A stretch of DNA of 33,491 bases from Pseudomonadota bacterium (GTDB lineage: Bacteria > Myxococcota_A > Bradymonadia > Bradymonadales > GCA-2716585), in contig SYOX01000389.1 in NCBI GenBank assembly GCA_005804885.1, positions 1-33,491 of the forward strand. The letters run 5' to 3'. The notes beneath the pieces are model-generated. The model did no database searches, was not told the origin of the DNA, and saw only the letters and a program-made list of their open reading frames with translations. A program made the translations under genes and the position numbers. Every line of letters starts with the position of its first letter. The first letter of the stretch is position 1. This document shows positions 16,424-27,200 of the stretch, piece after piece.

Positions 16424-19400
16424 CTACCGTTGGAGGATTTCGAACTCGACCCGGCGGTTCTGCTGTCGGCCTTCGGAGGTGTCGTTGGAGTCGTTGGGCT
16501 TCTTCTCGCCGAAGCCCTGGATCTTGAAGCGGTCGCGGGCCACGCCCAGGCTGACGAGGTGGTCGATGGTGTTGCGGGCGCGCGACTCGGAGAGGGCCTG
16601 GTTGCGGGTCTCCGTGGAGACGGCGTCGGTGTGGCCGTAGACGCCGACGAGGCCGATCTCGGGGTTGGCGGTCATGAAGCGGGCCAGGCGGGTGAGCTGT
16701 GCCTTGGCGTTGGCGTCGAGGTCGCTGGAGTTGAAGTCGAAGAAGATCACGATGTCGAGCCCCTGGAGGGCGGCGGAAGAGCCGCCGCCGCCGCCGGAGT
16801 TCCTGGCAGCCGCTGGGCAGCCATTTGAGGCGGCGATGCCGGGGACGCGGGGGCAGAGGTCGTCGAGGTCAGCGACGCCGTCCTTGTCGTCGTCGGTGTC
16901 GGGGCAGCCGTCCTCGTCCTGGAAGCGGTCGCGGTCCTCGGGGTCGCCGGGGCACTTGTCCTGGGCGTCGAGGACGCCGTCGTTGTCGTTGTCGTCGTCG
17001 GGGCAGCCGTCCTCGTCGCGGTGGCCGTCCTTGTCCTCGGGCTTGGTGGGGCAGACGTCGTCGAGATCGGTGATGCCGTCGCTGTCGCGGTCGCCGCTCC
17101 CGCCGCCGACCGCCAGCCCTCCGCCGGCGGGGCCGCCCTTGCTGTCGGAGTCGGTGCGGCGATCGGGGGCCGCGACCCGGTTGGAGGTGATGGTGTTGCT
17201 GGTCAGGGCGGCGTCGTTTTCGAGGTCGGGCGGGCTGGATTCGTAATCGGGGCTGTAGGCGTAGCCGACGAAGGTCCGGACGAGGGGCGCGCCGACGCCG
17301 GCCAGAATCCCGGCGCCGCCGCCGAAGGTCAGGGAGCTGGCGCCGAAGTTGTAGCGCAGCGCGACGAGGCCCTCCAGCGGGGACTCCTGGACGCGCAGGC
17401 CGCCGTTGAGGGGGGAGATGGCGCCGGTCAGCTCGGCGACGAGGTGCATCTCGGGGGTGAAGGCGGGGGTGCGCGCGGCGAGCTTGTAGGTGATCTGGTC
17501 GTCGACGACGAGGTCATTGAAGCGCGCGTTGTCGCGGACGAGGTAGCCGAGGTTGGCGGCCACGCCCCAGCTGGAGCCGGAGGTGGCGTCGATGGCCAGG
17601 GTGGGTTCGACGCGGAAGCCCTCGCTCTGGAAGCGGGAGGCGTCGCCGAGGGCGACGGTGGAGGGGATGAGGAAGGCCAGCGCGAGGCCCTCGGAGCGCT
17701 CCAGGAGGGTGAGCTTGGGGACGACGCGCAGGTCGCCGATGCCGCTGGCGTCGAAGTCGCCCGGGTTGGCGTTGAAGCCGCCCTCGTCGCCGCTCTGGAG
17801 GGCGTAGATGGGCAGGTCCAGGGCGATGCGCAGGAAGTCGTCGGGCGAGTAGGCCACGGAGAGGTTGCTGACGAGCTGTCGGTCGATGATCGTCCGGGCC
17901 TCTCCGTCGGCGTCGTCGCCGATGAGGGGCGAGAAGGAGAGGTGCGGGAAGACGCTGGCCTCGAAGTCGCCCGTCAGGCGAGATTCTCCAGATTCGGCGG
18001 ACAGATAGTCGATCCGCTGGCTGGTGGCCGGGCGGAAGCGCTGAAGTTCGAAGCGGGAGGACTGGGCCTGGGCCTGGGTCGGGAGAAGGGGGAGGCACAG
18101 GGCGACGAGGGCCAGGGGCAGCAGCGAGGCGCCCAGGCAGCGCGCTTGCCGGAGCAGGCGGCGCCTCGTGGCCAGGAGCAGGAGCGCGGCCAGGCCGAGC
18201 AGCGCCGGGAGGGACGGGGAGGCCGGGGAGGCCGGGGAGGTGGCGCACCGCAGGCCGCTGCCGCGCAGGTCGAGGCCGAAGCCCTCGGGGCAGCCCTGGT
18301 TGAAGCCGTTGGACAGCGTCGAGCAGCCCTCGGGCTCGTCGACGTCGAGGAAGCCGTCGTCGTCGTCGTCGTCGTCGCAGGCGTCCCCGAGGTCATCGCC
18401 ATCGGTGTTGGTCTGGTCGGAGTCGGAGGCGTCGGGGCAGATGTCCTCGTCGTTGGGGACGTCGTCGCCGTCCTGATCGACGTCGCAGGCGTCGCCCAGG
18501 CCGTCCTCGTCGAGGTCGGCCTGATCGGGGTTGGAGAGTTGGGGGCAGTTGTCCTGGCCGTCCAGGACGTCGTCGCCGTCGAAGTCGTCCTCGCAGTCGT
18601 CGCCGATCCCGTCGCCGTCGGTGTCGGTCTGGGGGGAGTTGGAGACGTTGGGGCAGTTGTCGGCCTCGTTGCCGATCGCGTCGCCGTCGAGGTCGGGATC
18701 ACAGAGGTCGCCGATGCTGTCGAGGTCGAGGTCGGCCTGATCTTCGTTGACGACCTCCAGGCAGTTGTCGACGTCGCCGCAGACGCCGTCGTCGTCGACG
18801 TCGTCGTCGGAGTCCAGGGGGCAGGCGTCGCAGGCGTCGCCTGAGCCGTCGTCGTCGGCGTCGAGCTGATCGGCGTTTCTCAGGCCGGGGCAGTTGTCGT
18901 CGCTGTCGCAGACGGTGTCCTGATCGCCGTCGTTGGCGCCGTCCAGGGGGCATGGATCGCAGACGTCGCCGAGGCCGTCCTCGTCGACGTCGGACTGATC
19001 GGCATTGCTCTGGCCGGGGCAGTTGTCGACCTCGCCGCAGATCCCGTCCTCGTCGCGGTCGTTGTCGGGGTCAATCGGGCAGTCGTCGCAGACATCGCCG
19101 GAGCCGTCGTCGTCGCCGTCGAGCTGATCGGCGTTGGCGTCCAGCGGGCAGTTGTCGACGTTGGCGCACAGGCCGTCGCGGTCGCCGTCGTTGTTGAAGT
19201 CCAGGGGGCAGGCGTCGCACAGGTCGCCGAGGTTGTCGCGGTCGACGTTGGCCTGATCGGCGTTGGTGTCGTTGGGGCAGTTGTCGACGTCGCCGCAGAC
19301 GCTGTCCGTGTCGCGGTCGTTGTTCAGGTCCAGGGGGCAGGCGTCGCAGGCATTGCCGATCCCGTCGCGGTCGAGGTCCTCCTGTTGGGGGTTGAAGTCG

Positions 19401-21085
19401 CGGGGGCAGTTGTCGACATTGCCGCAGATGTCGTCCGCGTCGGGGTCGTTGAGGGAGTCGGCGGGGCAGGCGTCGCAGGCGTTGCCGACCCCGTCTCTGT
19501 CGCCGTCGGCCTGATCGGGGTTGAAGATGTCGGGGCAGGTGTCGACGTCGCCGCAGGTGTTGTCCCGATCGAGGTCGTTGTCGGCGTCGCCGGGGCAGCG
19601 ATCGCAGACGTCGCCGAGGTCGTCGAGGTCGAGGTCGGCCTGATCGGCGTTGGTGTCGTTGGGGCAGTTGTCGACGTCGCCGCAGACGCCGTCCGTGTCG
19701 CGGTCGTTGTTCAGGTCCAGGGGGCAGGCGTCGCAGACGTCGCCGAGGCGATCAAAGTCCCGGTTGCGCTGATCGGCGTTGGTGTCCAGCGGGCAGTTGT
19801 CGACGTTGGCGCAGAGGCCGTCGCGGTCGCCGTCGTTGTTGAAGTCCAGGGGGCAGGCGTCGCACAGGTCACCGATGTTGTCGCGGTCGCCGTCCTCCTG
19901 GCCTCTGTTGGGGATGAGGGCGCAGTTGTCCACGTCGCCGCAGATGGTGTCCTCGTCGAGGTCGTCGTCGGGATCCAGCGGGCAGACGTCGCAGACGTCG
20001 CCTGAGTCGTCGTCGTCCGAGTCGCGCTGGTCGTCGTTGGCGTCGGCGGGGCAGTTGTCGATCTCGCCGCAGACGCCGTCCTGGTCCTGGTCGTTGTCGG
20101 GGTCCAGGGGGCAGGCGTCGCAGGGGTCGCCGAGGCCGTCGCGGTCGAGATCGGCCTGATCGAGGTTGGGGATCTCGCCGCAGTTGTCGAAGGGGTCAAA
20201 GAGGCCATCGCCGTCGGGGTCGACCTCAAGGAGGCAGTCGGGCGAGCAGCCGTCATTGCCGTTGGCGTCGCCCTCGTCGCACTGCTCGCCGCCCTCGCGG
20301 ACGCCGTTGCCGCACTGGGTCACGCCGCCATTGCGGATCTGGAAGCGCCAGACGCCGGGGTCATCGACGTTGGACAGGGTGCACAGGTCCAGGACCTCGG
20401 GGGTGAAGGAGCCGGGCAGCTCGGTGAAGTTGTCGCCGTCGCCGGCGTCGAAGCCGGCCTGGGCGGGGGTGCCGCCGAGGCCGTTGGCGTCGCCGCCGGA
20501 GAACTGCCCGCTGGTCCACTGGCAGAGGTTGTAGCGGAACTCGACGTCGAAGTCGCCGGCGACGAAGTCCTCGGAGCGGTCGGCGATGATGACCTGGAAG
20601 GAGTTGACGCGGTGGGTCTGGCTGTCGAAGAAGCCGACCTGATGCCAGGTGACGACGGCGCGGCGGCCGACGCGGTCGACGTGGTGGTAGATGGTGTTGT
20701 CGACCTCGCCGGAGAGGCCGCTGGTGTCGACGTCGGCCCACCAGGGGGCGATCATGGGCTGGTTGGCCACGGGGAGGCGCGTGGGGACGAAGCTGGCGAA
20801 GGGGCCGTTGAAGGTGATGTTGCCGTTGGTGTTGATGAAGAGGCTGGTGAAGGTCGAGCCCAGGAAGGTGATCCCGCCGGGGAAGGCCTGGGTGATGTTG
20901 ATGGGGCCGGCGCTGTTGTCGTCGCCGGGAGAGACGATGCCCTGGCCGAAGCCCGCCGGTCCGCCGAGCCCGCCGACGAGCTCGGCTTGTGCGGCGGCCC
21001 GCCCGGGTGAAGCGGCGATGGCGAGGGTTGCAGCGAGGGGGGCGATGAGCCAGGAGAGGATCGCGCCTCGACGGTTCCGGTTCAT
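16424..21085 (-). CDS. Nidogen/DUF4215/TSP3/beta-barrel/OmpA surface protein, apparent fusion
   Basis: The 1,553-residue protein has an N-terminal signal peptide ending near AAAQA. Next come a nidogen-like domain (about 50-245, with FINTNGNITFNGPF and NSFQVIIADRSE), a DUF4215 Cys repeat (256-285), eleven 43-residue TSP3 units (322-794) and three 36-residue TSP3 units (795-902). Residues 947-976 look like a MYXO-CTERM tail (LRC, hydrophobic stretch, TRRR). Directly after it, 977-1008 look like a second signal peptide ending PTQAQAQ. A probable beta-barrel (1009-1330), a second TSP3 block (1331-1422) and an OmpA domain follow (about 1440-1553, FFDFNSSDLD, YGHTDAVSTETRNQALSESRA). The frame is continuous. 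TSP3 binds calcium; OmpA holds peptidoglycan. An AGGA ribosome site precedes the ATG at 21085. Gene 2 of the operon. Confidence 0.92.
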   Translation of the reverse strand: MNRNRRGAILSWLIAPLAATLAIAASPGRAAAQAELVGGLGGPAGFGQGIVSPGDDNSAGPINITQAFPGGITFLGSTFTSLFINTNGNITFNGPFASFVPTRLPVANQPMIAPWWADVDTSGLSGEVDNTIYHHVDRVGRRAVVTWHQVGFFDSQTHRVNSFQVIIADRSEDFVAGDFDVEFRYNLCQWTSGQFSGGDANGLGGTPAQAGFDAGDGDNFTELPGSFTPEVLDLCTLSNVDDPGVWRFQIRNGGVTQCGNGVREGGEQCDEGDANGNDGCSPDCLLEVDPDGDGLFDPFDNCGEIPNLDQADLDRDGLGDPCDACPLDPDNDQDQDGVCGEIDNCPADANDDQRDSDDDDSGDVCDVCPLDPDDDLDEDTICGDVDNCALIPNRGQEDGDRDNIGDLCDACPLDFNNDGDRDGLCANVDNCPLDTNADQRNRDFDRLGDVCDACPLDLNNDRDTDGVCGDVDNCPNDTNADQADLDLDDLGDVCDRCPGDADNDLDRDNTCGDVDTCPDIFNPDQADGDRDGVGNACDACPADSLNDPDADDICGNVDNCPRDFNPQQEDLDRDGIGNACDACPLDLNNDRDTDSVCGDVDNCPNDTNADQANVDRDNLGDLCDACPLDFNNDGDRDGLCANVDNCPLDANADQLDGDDDGSGDVCDDCPIDPDNDRDEDGICGEVDNCPGQSNADQSDVDEDGLGDVCDPCPLDGANDGDQDTVCDSDDNCPGLRNADQLDADDDGSGDACDACPLDSDDDVDDDGVCGDVDNCLEVVNEDQADLDLDSIGDLCDPDLDGDAIGNEADNCPNVSNSPQTDTDGDGIGDDCEDDFDGDDVLDGQDNCPQLSNPDQADLDEDGLGDACDVDQDGDDVPNDEDICPDASDSDQTNTDGDDLGDACDDDDDDDGFLDVDEPEGCSTLSNGFNQGCPEGFGLDLRGSGLRCATSPASPASPSLPALLGLAALLLLATRRRLLRQARCLGASLLPLALVALCLPLLPTQAQAQSSRFELQRFRPATSQRIDYLSAESGESRLTGDFEASVFPHLSFSPLIGDDADGEARTIIDRQLVSNLSVAYSPDDFLRIALDLPIYALQSGDEGGFNANPGDFDASGIGDLRVVPKLTLLERSEGLALAFLIPSTVALGDASRFQSEGFRVEPTLAIDATSGSSWGVAANLGYLVRDNARFNDLVVDDQITYKLAARTPAFTPEMHLVAELTGAISPLNGGLRVQESPLEGLVALRYNFGASSLTFGGGAGILAGVGAPLVRTFVGYAYSPDYESSPPDLENDAALTSNTITSNRVAAPDRRTDSDSKGGPAGGGLAVGGGSGDRDSDGITDLDDVCPTKPEDKDGHRDEDGCPDDDNDNDGVLDAQDKCPGDPEDRDRFQDEDGCPDTDDDKDGVADLDDLCPRVPGIAASNGCPAAARNSGGGGGSSAALQGLDIVIFFDFNSSDLDANAKAQLTRLARFMTANPEIGLVGVYGHTDAVSTETRNQALSESRARNTIDHLVSLGVARDRFKIQGFGEKKPNDSNDTSEGRQQNRRVEFEILQR
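18062..18247 (-). other. Fusion junction: sorting-like tail followed by signal-like segment
   Basis: Residues 947-1008 of the 16424-21085 protein. The first part has Cys947, Ser/Pro/Ala spacer, LPALLGLAALLLLA and TRRR, the pattern of a MYXO-CTERM tail. The second part has RQAR, then SLLPLALVALCLPLL and PTQAQAQ, the pattern of a signal peptide with an AXA-type site. No stop or independent ATG/GTG lies between them. Confidence 0.75.
18704..20122 (-). repeat. Eleven tandem 129-bp (43-residue) TSP3 units
   Basis: Each unit reads CDxCPxDxxND...C......C..xxNxDQxDxDxDxxGD and has four cysteines, at positions 1, 4, 18 and 24. Eleven units fit 1,419 bases exactly. Some stretches recur nearly unchanged 387 bp (19261 and 19648) and 645 bp (19141 and 19786) apart, both multiples of 129, showing block duplication. 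Confidence 0.9.
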
Positions 21086-21097
21086 AGGTTCCTCATC

Positions 21098-21116
21098 AAA
21101 AGCGCCCTGAGGCGCT
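21098..21116 (-). terminator. Short terminator/attenuator between the giant and the OmpA fusion gene
   Basis: Within the 30-bp gap, AGCGCC pairs with GGCGCT (21101-21106 with 21111-21116) around a four-base loop, and TTTT follows on the minus strand. It overlaps the first base of the giant gene's stop codon. It could cut transcription so that the distal genes are made less than the giant, or the reverse if translation prevents folding. Confidence 0.5.
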
Positions 21117-21223
21117 CAGGAGCGGCGGCGGCGAATGATCATCGCCCCGACGATCAGAGCCATGAGCGCCGCGAGGTGCGTCGAGGGCGTGCGCGGCGGC
21201 GAGGCGACGGAGGCGCAGGCGCA
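21116..21223 (-). other. MYXO-CTERM-like C-terminal sorting tail of the giant protein
   Basis: The last 35 residues have a cysteine pair (CACAS), a Ser/Pro/Thr spacer, about 17 hydrophobic residues (HLAALMALIVGAMII) and RRRRS. In the known MYXO-CTERM class such tails are removed by a membrane protease and the protein is retained on the outer surface. This copy is inferred from pattern only. Confidence 0.7.
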
Positions 21224-24200
21224 GTCATCGCTGGTCCCGACCGAGATCGACAGGACGGTGCGGAAGTCCTCCATCTCGGACTCGGGGCCATCGAGGCCGC
21301 GAGCGTCTGTGGCGAAGGCGACCCAGAAGAACTGGGAGAAGCCGGCGCCGTCGAGGTCCTCGACGGCCACGGTGGTCTGCCCGGTGACGCCCTCGGGGAC
21401 GTCGCTCTTCTGCCAGAGGATCTCGGAGCGGCCTTCGTCGGCGAAGATCAGGAAGGTGTAGGTCAGGGCGTCGCCGTCGGGGTCGGTGGCGTTGTCGATG
21501 ACAAGCTCGAGGTCCTTGAGCGAATCGACGACGGCGCCGTCGATGGGCGAGATGGCGACAGGGGCATCGGGGGCGAGGTTGGGCGTCTCGTCGACGACGA
21601 AGCCCTCGGGGCCGGCGGTGGGGCCTTCGAGGCCCTCGGGGTCGATGGCGGTCACGGTCCAGAAGTGGGGGCCGGTGGCCTTGCCCTCGTCGTCCCATTC
21701 GACGGTGTTGACGCCCTCCTGGCCCTCGACCTCTCGTGAGAAGGCCTGGTCGGTCAGGGCGGCGTCGCGGAAGACCTCGACGCGGTAGGTCAGGGGGTCG
21801 CCGTCGAGATCGGAGGCGGCCTCGAAGACGAGGGTGGTGGCGTCCTGCTGGACGCGGGCGCCGTCGATGGGGCTGATCAGGACCGGGGAGCCGGGGGCGG
21901 TGTTCTCGGTGTTGACGGTGAAGTCAACGGCGGTGAAGGGGCTCGCTCCGGCGAAGTCGAAGGCGCGGACACGGACGGAGTAGGTCCTGTCCTCCTCAAG
22001 CTCGGGGAGGGTGAGCGAGACGGTCGGGTCGAGGCCGGCGGGGATGTCCTGCTGGCTGAAGACGATCTCGGAGAAGTCGGCTGTGGTCGAGAGCTCAAGC
22101 TCGTAGGTCAGCAGATCGCCGTCGCGATCGACGGCCTGCTCCCAGGTGACGACGACGGGCTGCTCGGCGACCTGAGAGTCGTCCTCGGGGCGGATGATCT
22201 TGGGGGCCTCGGGCAGAGCGTTGTCGGTGTTGATGACAAACTCGAAGGGCTCGGAGAAGTCGCTCTGCGCCCCGAGGTCGTCGCGGGCCGCCGCGCGCCA
22301 GAAGTAGCGGGTGTCGTCCTCGAGGTCGGACTCCAGGGCGAAGGAGGTCTCCTCGGTCTGGCCGGCGGCGACCTGAGCGGCGAGCTCCGCGTCGGAGTAG
22401 ACTTCGAAGAGGTAGGTGATGGCGTCGCCCTCGGGGTCCACGGACGGGTCGACGACGAGGTTGGGCCGCAGGGTGTCGGCGCCCCGCAGGGGGGAGACGA
22501 GGGCCGGGACGGAGGGCGGCTCGTTGCCGAGGTCGATCAGGAAGGTGCCGGTCTCGCTGTAGGGGCCGTTGACGAAGGGATCGGCGGCACGGGCGCGCCA
22601 GAAGTGCCGCGCGTTCTCCTCCAGGACCAGCTCCAGGTCGTGGACGGTGGTCTCGTCGCCCTCGGCCACGTCCTCGACGATGAGCAGGGGGTTGAGCAGG
22701 TCGGCGTCGCTGTAGAGTTCGAAGGTGTAGGTCAGGGGGTCACCGTCGGGATCGGAGGCATTGCCGACGATCAGGGTGGTGGTCAGGGTGTCGAGGCGAG
22801 CGCCGTCCTCGGGTGAGACGAGGGTGGGGGCCGTCGGGCCGTTGAAGGTCGTCGGGTCGGTGCCGGCGAGGCACTCCTCGCGGTTGTTGAGGTTGTCGCC
22901 GTCGGGATCCTCGTCGCCGTCGGTGGGGTCGTTGGGGTTGAAGCCGAAGAGGGCCTCGCAGTCGTCGGGGACGCCGTCCCGGTCGACGTCGAGGAAGTTG
23001 GTGACGATCAGCCACTCTTGATCGGCGCTGCCGCCGTCGTCGTCGGAGACGCGGACGTGGACGGCGTGGGGGCCCTGGTCGAGCTGCTCGATGGTCATGG
23101 TCCAGTCGAGGGTGGCGCCCTGGAGGGCCATGCCCTCGGGGCCGTCGATCAGGGCGAAGGTCAGGTCATCGGCGCCGGGATCGGTGGCGCGCAGCGTGTA
23201 GCGGTAGGGTCGGCCGACGATGGCCAGCAGCGGGGGCTGGCTGATGATGGTCGGCGGCAGGTTGGCGATCGCCAGCTCGACGGTGCGCGAGACGGAGGCG
23301 CCGTCGCCGTCCTCGACGGTCAGGGTGAGGGTGAAGTCGCCGTCGTCGGCGAAGGTGTGCGAGGCGTCGGTCAGGTCGAGGCCGCGCAGGGGCTGCGAGC
23401 CGTCGCCGAAGTCCCAGGTGTAGATCAGCGCGTCGTCGCCGCGCTCGGTCGCGGTGGCGGCGAAGGACAGGCGCTGTCCTTCGAAGCCGCTGGTGGGGCC
23501 GACGAGGCTGAGGATCTCGGGGGCCTGGTTGTCGACCGTGACGACGAGGGTGCGGGTGGTGACGCCGCCGTCGTCGTCGGCGACGGTCAGGCGCAGAACG
23601 TAGATGCCGTTGTCAGCGTAGGTGTGCTCGACGAGGGTCTCGTCGATGCCGGAGATGGGGTCGGAGCCGTCGCCGAAGTCCCAGGTGTAGGTCAGCGGGT
23701 CGTTGGCGCCGGCCGGATCGGCGGCGGTGCCGAAGTAGGTCAGGCGCTGCCCCTCGGCGGCCTGGTCGCGTCCGACGATGGAGACGCCCTGGGGCGCGAC
23801 GTTGTCGATGGTGATCTGGAGGGCGCCGACGGCGGTCTGCCCTTCGTCGTCGGTGGCCACCACGGACAGGTTGTAGTCGCCGTTGTCGGGGAAGGTGACC
23901 CGGAAGTTCGGGTCGCGGCCGGTGTTGACGGGCGGCTGGTCGTCGAGCTGCCAGGTGTAGCTGACCGCGTCGTTGCCCTGGTCGAGGGCATCGGCGACGA
24001 AGGCCAGCGTGTCGCCCTCGTTGCCTCGGCTCGGGCCCTGGATCTCGACAAGGCGCGGGGCCTCGTCGGTGACGAGGATGCGGGAGGTGGCGCTGACGAC
24101 GCCGCCGTCGTCGTCGGCGACGGTCAGGCGCAGCAGGTAGGCGCCGTTGGAGGTGAAGGTGTGGGCGACCTCGGTCAGGTCGACGCCGGTGTCGGGCTCG

Positions 24201-27200
24201 GTGCCGTCGCCCCAGGTCCAGGTGAAGGTCAGGGGGTCGTGGATGCCGGCCGGATCGCTGGCCTCGGCCGAGGCCAGGCCGGGGATGTTCTCCGCGAAGG
24301 CGCCGACGACGAAGGCGTCCAGGCTCGGCGCGACGTTGTTGACGCGGACCTGGTGGTCGCTGAAGGCGAAGTTGCCGTCTGGGTCGGTGACGGTCATGCG
24401 GACGACGAAGCGGCCGTTGTCGGCCCAGGTGTGGGTGACCTCGGTCAGATCGACGCCGGAGGCCGGCGCGGAGCCGTCGCCGAAGTTCCAGGTGTAGGTC
24501 AGGGTCTGATCGGTCGGGTCGTCGGCGTCGGCCACGAAGGCGAGCGGCTCGCCCTCGTCGCCCTTGACGGGGCCGGTCAGCGCGTTGATGACCGGCGCGC
24601 CGGTGCCGACGTTGACCGTCCGGCTGATCTGGGTCTGGCCGCCGTCGTCGTCGGTGACGGTCAGCGTCAGGACGTAGGTGCCCTCGACGAGGTAGACGTG
24701 CTCGACGAGGGTCTCGTCGACGCCGGAGATGGGGGCGGAGTTGTCGCCGAAGTCCCAGGTGTAGGTCAGGACGTCGTCGCCCTGATCGACGGCCTCGGCC
24801 TCGAAGGCGAAGGTGTCGCCCTCGTTGCCGGTGAAGTTGCCGGTGAAGGCCGTGATGGAGGGCGGCACGTTGACGACGGTCAGGGGCAGGGTGCGGGTCG
24901 TCGAGCCGCCGTCCTCGTCGGTGACGGTGACCGAGACGTCGAACTGGCCGTTGTCCGGGTAGGTGTGGGCGGCGCGGGTCAGATCGGCGCCGCTGAGCGT
25001 GGGGCCGCCCTCAAAGCGCCAGGTGTAGCCCAGCGTGTCGTCATCGACGTCGGTGGCAAAGACGCTGAAGGCCGCCTCGACGCCCTCCTCGATGGTGGCC
25101 GGGCCGTCGAAGAAGGAGATGGCCGGGGCGAGGTTGTTGATGGTGATCGGGACCGTGCGCGAGGTCCGGCCGCCGTCGCCGTCGGTGACGGTGACGGTGA
25201 CCTGGTAGATGCCGTCGTCGGCGTAGGTGTGCGCGATGGAGGCGCCGACGATCGGAGCCGCGCCGTCGCCGACGTCCCAGGTGGTCACGAGGGGGTCGAG
25301 GTCGCCGGCCGGGTCGGTGGCGCGGGCCGAGAAGGAGACCGAGACGCCCTCTTGACCCTCGGCAGGGACGGCCACGTCGACGAGGGTCGGCGAGACGTTG
25401 GCCACCGTGATCTGGACGCGGTGCTCGACCGAATCCGAGCCGTCCGAGACGAGGACCCTCAGGGTGTAGCGGCCGTTGTCGCGGTAGACGTGGGTGAGCT
25501 GGGTCAGATCCCGGCCGCTCTCCTGGAGGGAGCCGTCGCCGAAGGTCCAGGTGTAGGTCAGCGCGTCGCCGCCGGCGTCGCTGGCGGTGATCGCGAAGGC
25601 GAAGTCGTCGCCCTCGTTGCCCTCGGTGTCGCCGACGAAGGCGTCCACGACGGGGGCCTGGTTGCCGACCGACACGATCAGGACGCGGCTGGCCGAGCCG
25701 CCGTCCCCGTCGGTGACCGTGACGCGCAGGGTGAAGCGGCCGGCGTCCTGGTAGATGTGGTCGACCGCCGTGAGGTTGAGGCCGACGACCTCGGGGGAGC
25801 CGTCGCCGAAGTCCCAGCGGAAGGTCAGCGGGTCGCGCACGCCGGCCGGATCGGTCGCGGCGGCCGTGAAGGAGAAGAGCGTCGCCTCGGCGCCCTCGAC
25901 GTCGCCGGCCAGGGCCGTGACCGTGGGCGGCAGGTTGGCCACCGCCAGGTTCAAGGTGCGCGAGGTCGTCGCGACCCCATCCGAGACGGTCAGCGTGATC
26001 GTGTAGGCGCCGTCGTCGGCGAAGGCGTGGGTGATCTCGGTCAGATCGACGCCCGACTGGGCCGCGGTGCCGTCGCCGAAGTTCCATCGGTAGGTCAGCG
26101 CGTCGGCGCCAGGGTCGGCGGCCAGCGCCTGGAAGGTGACCACCTGGGCCTCGTTGGCGCCGTTGGGGCCAAGCAGGCGCACGATGCTGGGCTGCGCGTT
26201 GCCGATCGTGATCTGGCGCGTGGTCGTCGCCGACGCGCCCTCGTCGTCGGTGACCGTCAGGGTGACGGTGAAGGCGCCGTCGTTGGCGTAGGCGCGGGTG
26301 CGGCTGGCGCCGGTGACCGGCGCGGTGCCGTCGCCGAAGTCCCAGCGGAAGGTCAGCGGGTCGTTGAGCCCGCCCGGGTCCACGGCCTCGGCCTCGAAGG
26401 TCAGCGACTGGCCCTCGGTGCCCGTCTGGGGGACGTCGACGCGCGTCAGGCTCGGCGCGACGTTGTTGACCGTCAAGGCCAGCTCCGCCGTGGCCTCACC
26501 GTCCGGATCCGAGGCGGTCAGCGTGACGATGTAGAGGCCGTCCTCAGCAAAGACGTGCTCGACCTCGGTCAGATCGATGGCCGACTGCGGGTTGGAGCCG
26601 TCGCCGAAGTCCCAGTGGTAGGTGATGGCGTCATTGCCGGGCTGGCTGGCCACGGCCCTGAAGGTGAAGAGGCCGCCCTCGGGGCCCTCGACGTCGCCGG
26701 TGAGCTGATCGATCCGGGGCGCCTGGCCGCCGATGGCGATCGTGCGCTGGACGCTGACCCGACCCCCGTCCTCGTCCGTGACGGTCAAGGTCAGGGTGAA
26801 GGTGCCGTTGTTGCGGTAGACGTGCGCCACGTCCGTCAGGTCCACGCCCGAGTCTGGCGCGGTGTTGTCGCCCCAGTTCCAGGTGTAGGTCAGCGTGTCG
26901 TCGCCCGGATCGGTGGCCACGGCGCTGTAGGGCAGATCGCCGCCCTCGAGGGCGACGGCGGCGCCGTTGAGCGAGACGATCGAGGGGGAGACGTTGTCGA
27001 CGCCGATGACCAGCGCGCGGGTGGCCACGCCGCCGTCCTCGTCGCGCACCGTCAGGAGGCCGAAGTAGAAGCCGTCGTCGGCGTAGGTGTGGGTGACCGA
27101 GGCGCCGGACTGCGCCGGGGTCCCGTCGCCGAAGTCCCAGGTGAAGGTCAGCGTGTCGGCGCCCGGATCGGTCGCGCCCGCCGAGAAGGTCAACTCCTGG

